From SZUA-181 sp964601765 (GTDB lineage Bacteria > Pseudomonadota > Zetaproteobacteria > Mariprofundales > Mariprofundaceae): 7,514 bases of DNA. Location: NCBI GenBank assembly GCA_964601765.1, contig CAZROR010000081.1:1-7514 (forward strand). Reading direction: 5' to 3'. Below the pieces are notes generated by a model. That model searched no databases. It was not told the DNA's origin and saw only the letters and a program-made list of their open reading frames with translations. Below are positions 6,412 through 7,514 of the stretch, piece after piece (position 1 is the first letter of the stretch; the number at the start of each line of letters is the position of its first letter). The position numbers and the translations under genes were made by a program.

Positions 6412-7466
6412 TGCAAACCTCCAAACATACGGCTCACCCAGCGCGCCGTACAATCCACAATCGGCATAACACGCTCATAATGCATGCGCTTCGGGCCGAT
6501 CACGCCCAGCGTACCCATGGCCTGCCCCGGCCCCTCATAACTGGCCAGCACCACGGACACCTGCTCCATATTCATGAGCGCATGCTCCCGGCCGATGAAA
6601 ACCTTTACACCAGGGCTTGCACCCTCCACCTCACTAATCAGGCGCAGCAACATCTCCTTTTCCTCAAATGCCGTCAGCAGTGAGCGCACTGTATCGATTA
6701 CCGACAGCTCCGGCACTTCGAGAAGGTGCCGCTGACCACTGATAAACAAGTCCTCCTGGCCCTGCGCCGGCTCCTCAGCCCAGCGCATCAGACCATCCAA
6801 CAGGCGACGAATATGCAACCTGTCCGTTTCCATCTCATGACGCAAGCGGGCCTGTACTTCAGCCAGATTACAGTCAACGAGCATGTTGTTCAGCCGGTAG
6901 GTGATCTCAGCCAGCCGGGTATCAGAAATGTTTGCCTCGCGCGGCAGCAGCCGGTTTTGCACCTCGTCCCGGTCCGAGACGATCACAGCCAGTACCTGCT
7001 CACTGGACACGGGCACGAGCTCGATCTTGCGAATGCGCGCAAAGCCAGGCTCATGCACAGAAACAAGACCGGCAAAGCGCGTCAGCTGCGCCAACTCATC
7101 ACTCGCCTTCTGCAACACCTTTTCCACATCATCGGCAGGCACCAGGTCTTTCGCGACAGCCTGCTCGACATGACTCCTGAGGTCATCGTCAATCACCATG
7201 AGGCTGTCCACAAAGTAGCGCAGACCGGCATCGGTCGGCACACGTCCGGCCGATGTGTGTGGTGCGTACAGCAGGCCCATGCGCTCCAGCTCCGACATAA
7301 CATTGCGGATGGAGGCCGGGCTCAGGCCGAGGTCATGCTGCTCGGCCAGGGTACGCGAACCCACAGGCTGGCCGGAGTTCAGGTATGACCGGACAACCTC
7401 GCTCAGGATGATGTCATAGCGTTCTTTCAATGCGTCGTTCTCGTTGTTTCTGGTATTAGCACTCAA
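6408..7466 (-). CDS. hrcA: Heat-inducible transcription repressor HrcA
   Basis: HrcA binds CIRCE operators and represses chaperone genes; in studied species its activity depends on the GroE chaperonin. The 352-residue protein has the usual N-terminal winged helix (about 13-80), with GQPVGSRTL (32-40), the recognition part SPASIRNVMSELERMGLL (49-66) and the wing PHTSAGRVPT (69-78). The GAF-like and dimerisation regions follow, ending in the conserved VIGPKRMHYERVMPIV stretch. The frame opens after a TAG inside the upstream CIRCE arm. The only usable early start is TTG 7466, itself within CIRCE and with no ribosome site. A second TTG at 7430 (residue 13) is possible, since the family homology starts around there. 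It is the first gene of the operon and overlaps grpE by four bases. Confidence 0.96.
   Translation of the reverse strand: MSANTRNNENDALKERYDIILSEVVRSYLNSGQPVGSRTLAEQHDLGLSPASIRNVMSELERMGLLYAPHTSAGRVPTDAGLRYFVDSLMVIDDDLRSHVEQAVAKDLVPADDVEKVLQKASDELAQLTRFAGLVSVHEPGFARIRKIELVPVSSEQVLAVIVSDRDEVQNRLLPREANISDTRLAEITYRLNNMLVDCNLAEVQARLRHEMETDRLHIRRLLDGLMRWAEEPAQGQEDLFISGQRHLLEVPELSVIDTVRSLLTAFEEKEMLLRLISEVEGASPGVKVFIGREHALMNMEQVSVVLASYEGPGQAMGTLGVIGPKRMHYERVMPIVDCTARWVSRMFGGLH
6411..6422 (-). promoter_or_regulatory. Ribosome-binding site that decides the grpE TTG start
   Basis: GGAGGT at 6422-6417, within the last Gly-Gly codons of hrcA, sits five bases before the TTG at 6411. This is the strongest ribosome site near the junction and supports the TTG over the upstream ATG. 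The TTGA overlap with the hrcA stop implies coupled translation. Confidence 0.85.
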
Positions 7467-7482
7467 GATAGCCGAGTGCTAA
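7456..7482 (-). promoter_or_regulatory. CIRCE operator (HrcA binding site)
   Basis: TTAGCACTC (7456-7464), nine bases, then GAGTGCTAA (7474-7482): an exact match to the CIRCE consensus in both arms and spacing. It spans the predicted transcription start and the first codons of hrcA, so HrcA binding would block the promoter and feed back on its own gene. Confidence 0.97.
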
Positions 7483-7509
7483 TCATGTGTGTAAACGCTA
7501 TCTTGTCAA
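7482..7509 (-). promoter_or_regulatory. Sigma70-type promoter of the hrcA operon
   Basis: On the minus strand a perfect TTGACA (7509-7504) is followed after 16 bases by CATGAT (7487-7482, four of six matches to the -10 consensus). The predicted start, near 7475, falls inside CIRCE. This leaves a leader of only about 9 bases before TTG 7466, which bears on the choice of start codon. Vegetative promoters next to CIRCE are the usual arrangement. Confidence 0.7.
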
Positions 7510-7514
7510 TCCCA

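Noticed and set aside
7463..7486. A seven-codon leader peptide (Met-Ile-Ser-Thr-Arg-Leu-Ser) ending in a TTGA overlap with hrcA
   Set aside because: It has no ribosome-binding site, and its ATG lies in the predicted -10 element, upstream of the expected transcript start.

Overview
All genes in this window lie on the minus strand, so they read from right to left. The six intact genes match families typical of a proteobacterium. DnaK carries the insertion typical of Gram-negative Hsp70s. The order hrcA-grpE-dnaK-dnaJ-dapB, with dapB directly after dnaJ, suggests a non-enteric gammaproteobacterium (a Chromatiales- or Xanthomonadales-like lineage). That placement is inferred from gene order and protein style, not from a search.

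Positions 7514-2574 hold a complete DnaK chaperone operon: hrcA (repressor), grpE (nucleotide exchange factor), dnaK (Hsp70) and dnaJ (Hsp40). dapB (lysine/diaminopimelate synthesis) follows, translationally coupled to dnaJ. Two kinds of heat-shock control are visible. A perfect CIRCE operator (TTAGCACTC-N9-GAGTGCTAA) sits over the hrcA start, next to a sigma70-like promoter. A near-perfect RpoH (sigma32) promoter, CTTGAAA-N14-CCCCATAT, lies between grpE and dnaK. The operon can therefore be repressed as a whole by HrcA while dnaK-dnaJ(-dapB) is separately induced by RpoH. A strong nested hairpin separates dnaK from dnaJ.

Positions 1777-1034 hold a short gap with a hairpin and a possible promoter, then a small alpha/beta hydrolase of the COG2945 type, then a gap of 58 bases.

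Positions 1033-1 hold the start of a small redox operon: a four-helix cytochrome b561, a DUF1924 / 'sphaeroides heme protein' (SHP) type cytochrome c, and the first codons of a third gene, plausibly the diheme cytochrome c that accompanies these two in other bacteria. Both visible genes are frameshifted at a simple-sequence tract. b561 lacks one G in a run of five Gs. The SHP gene has a third copy of a CTGAC pentamer where two copies would keep the frame. In each case the full C-terminus of the family follows immediately in another frame. The six neighbouring genes are intact. This double, repeat-associated interruption (phase switching, recent decay, or partly sequence error) is the most unusual thing here. 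I saw no RNA genes, insertion sequences, CRISPR arrays or wholly new gene system.
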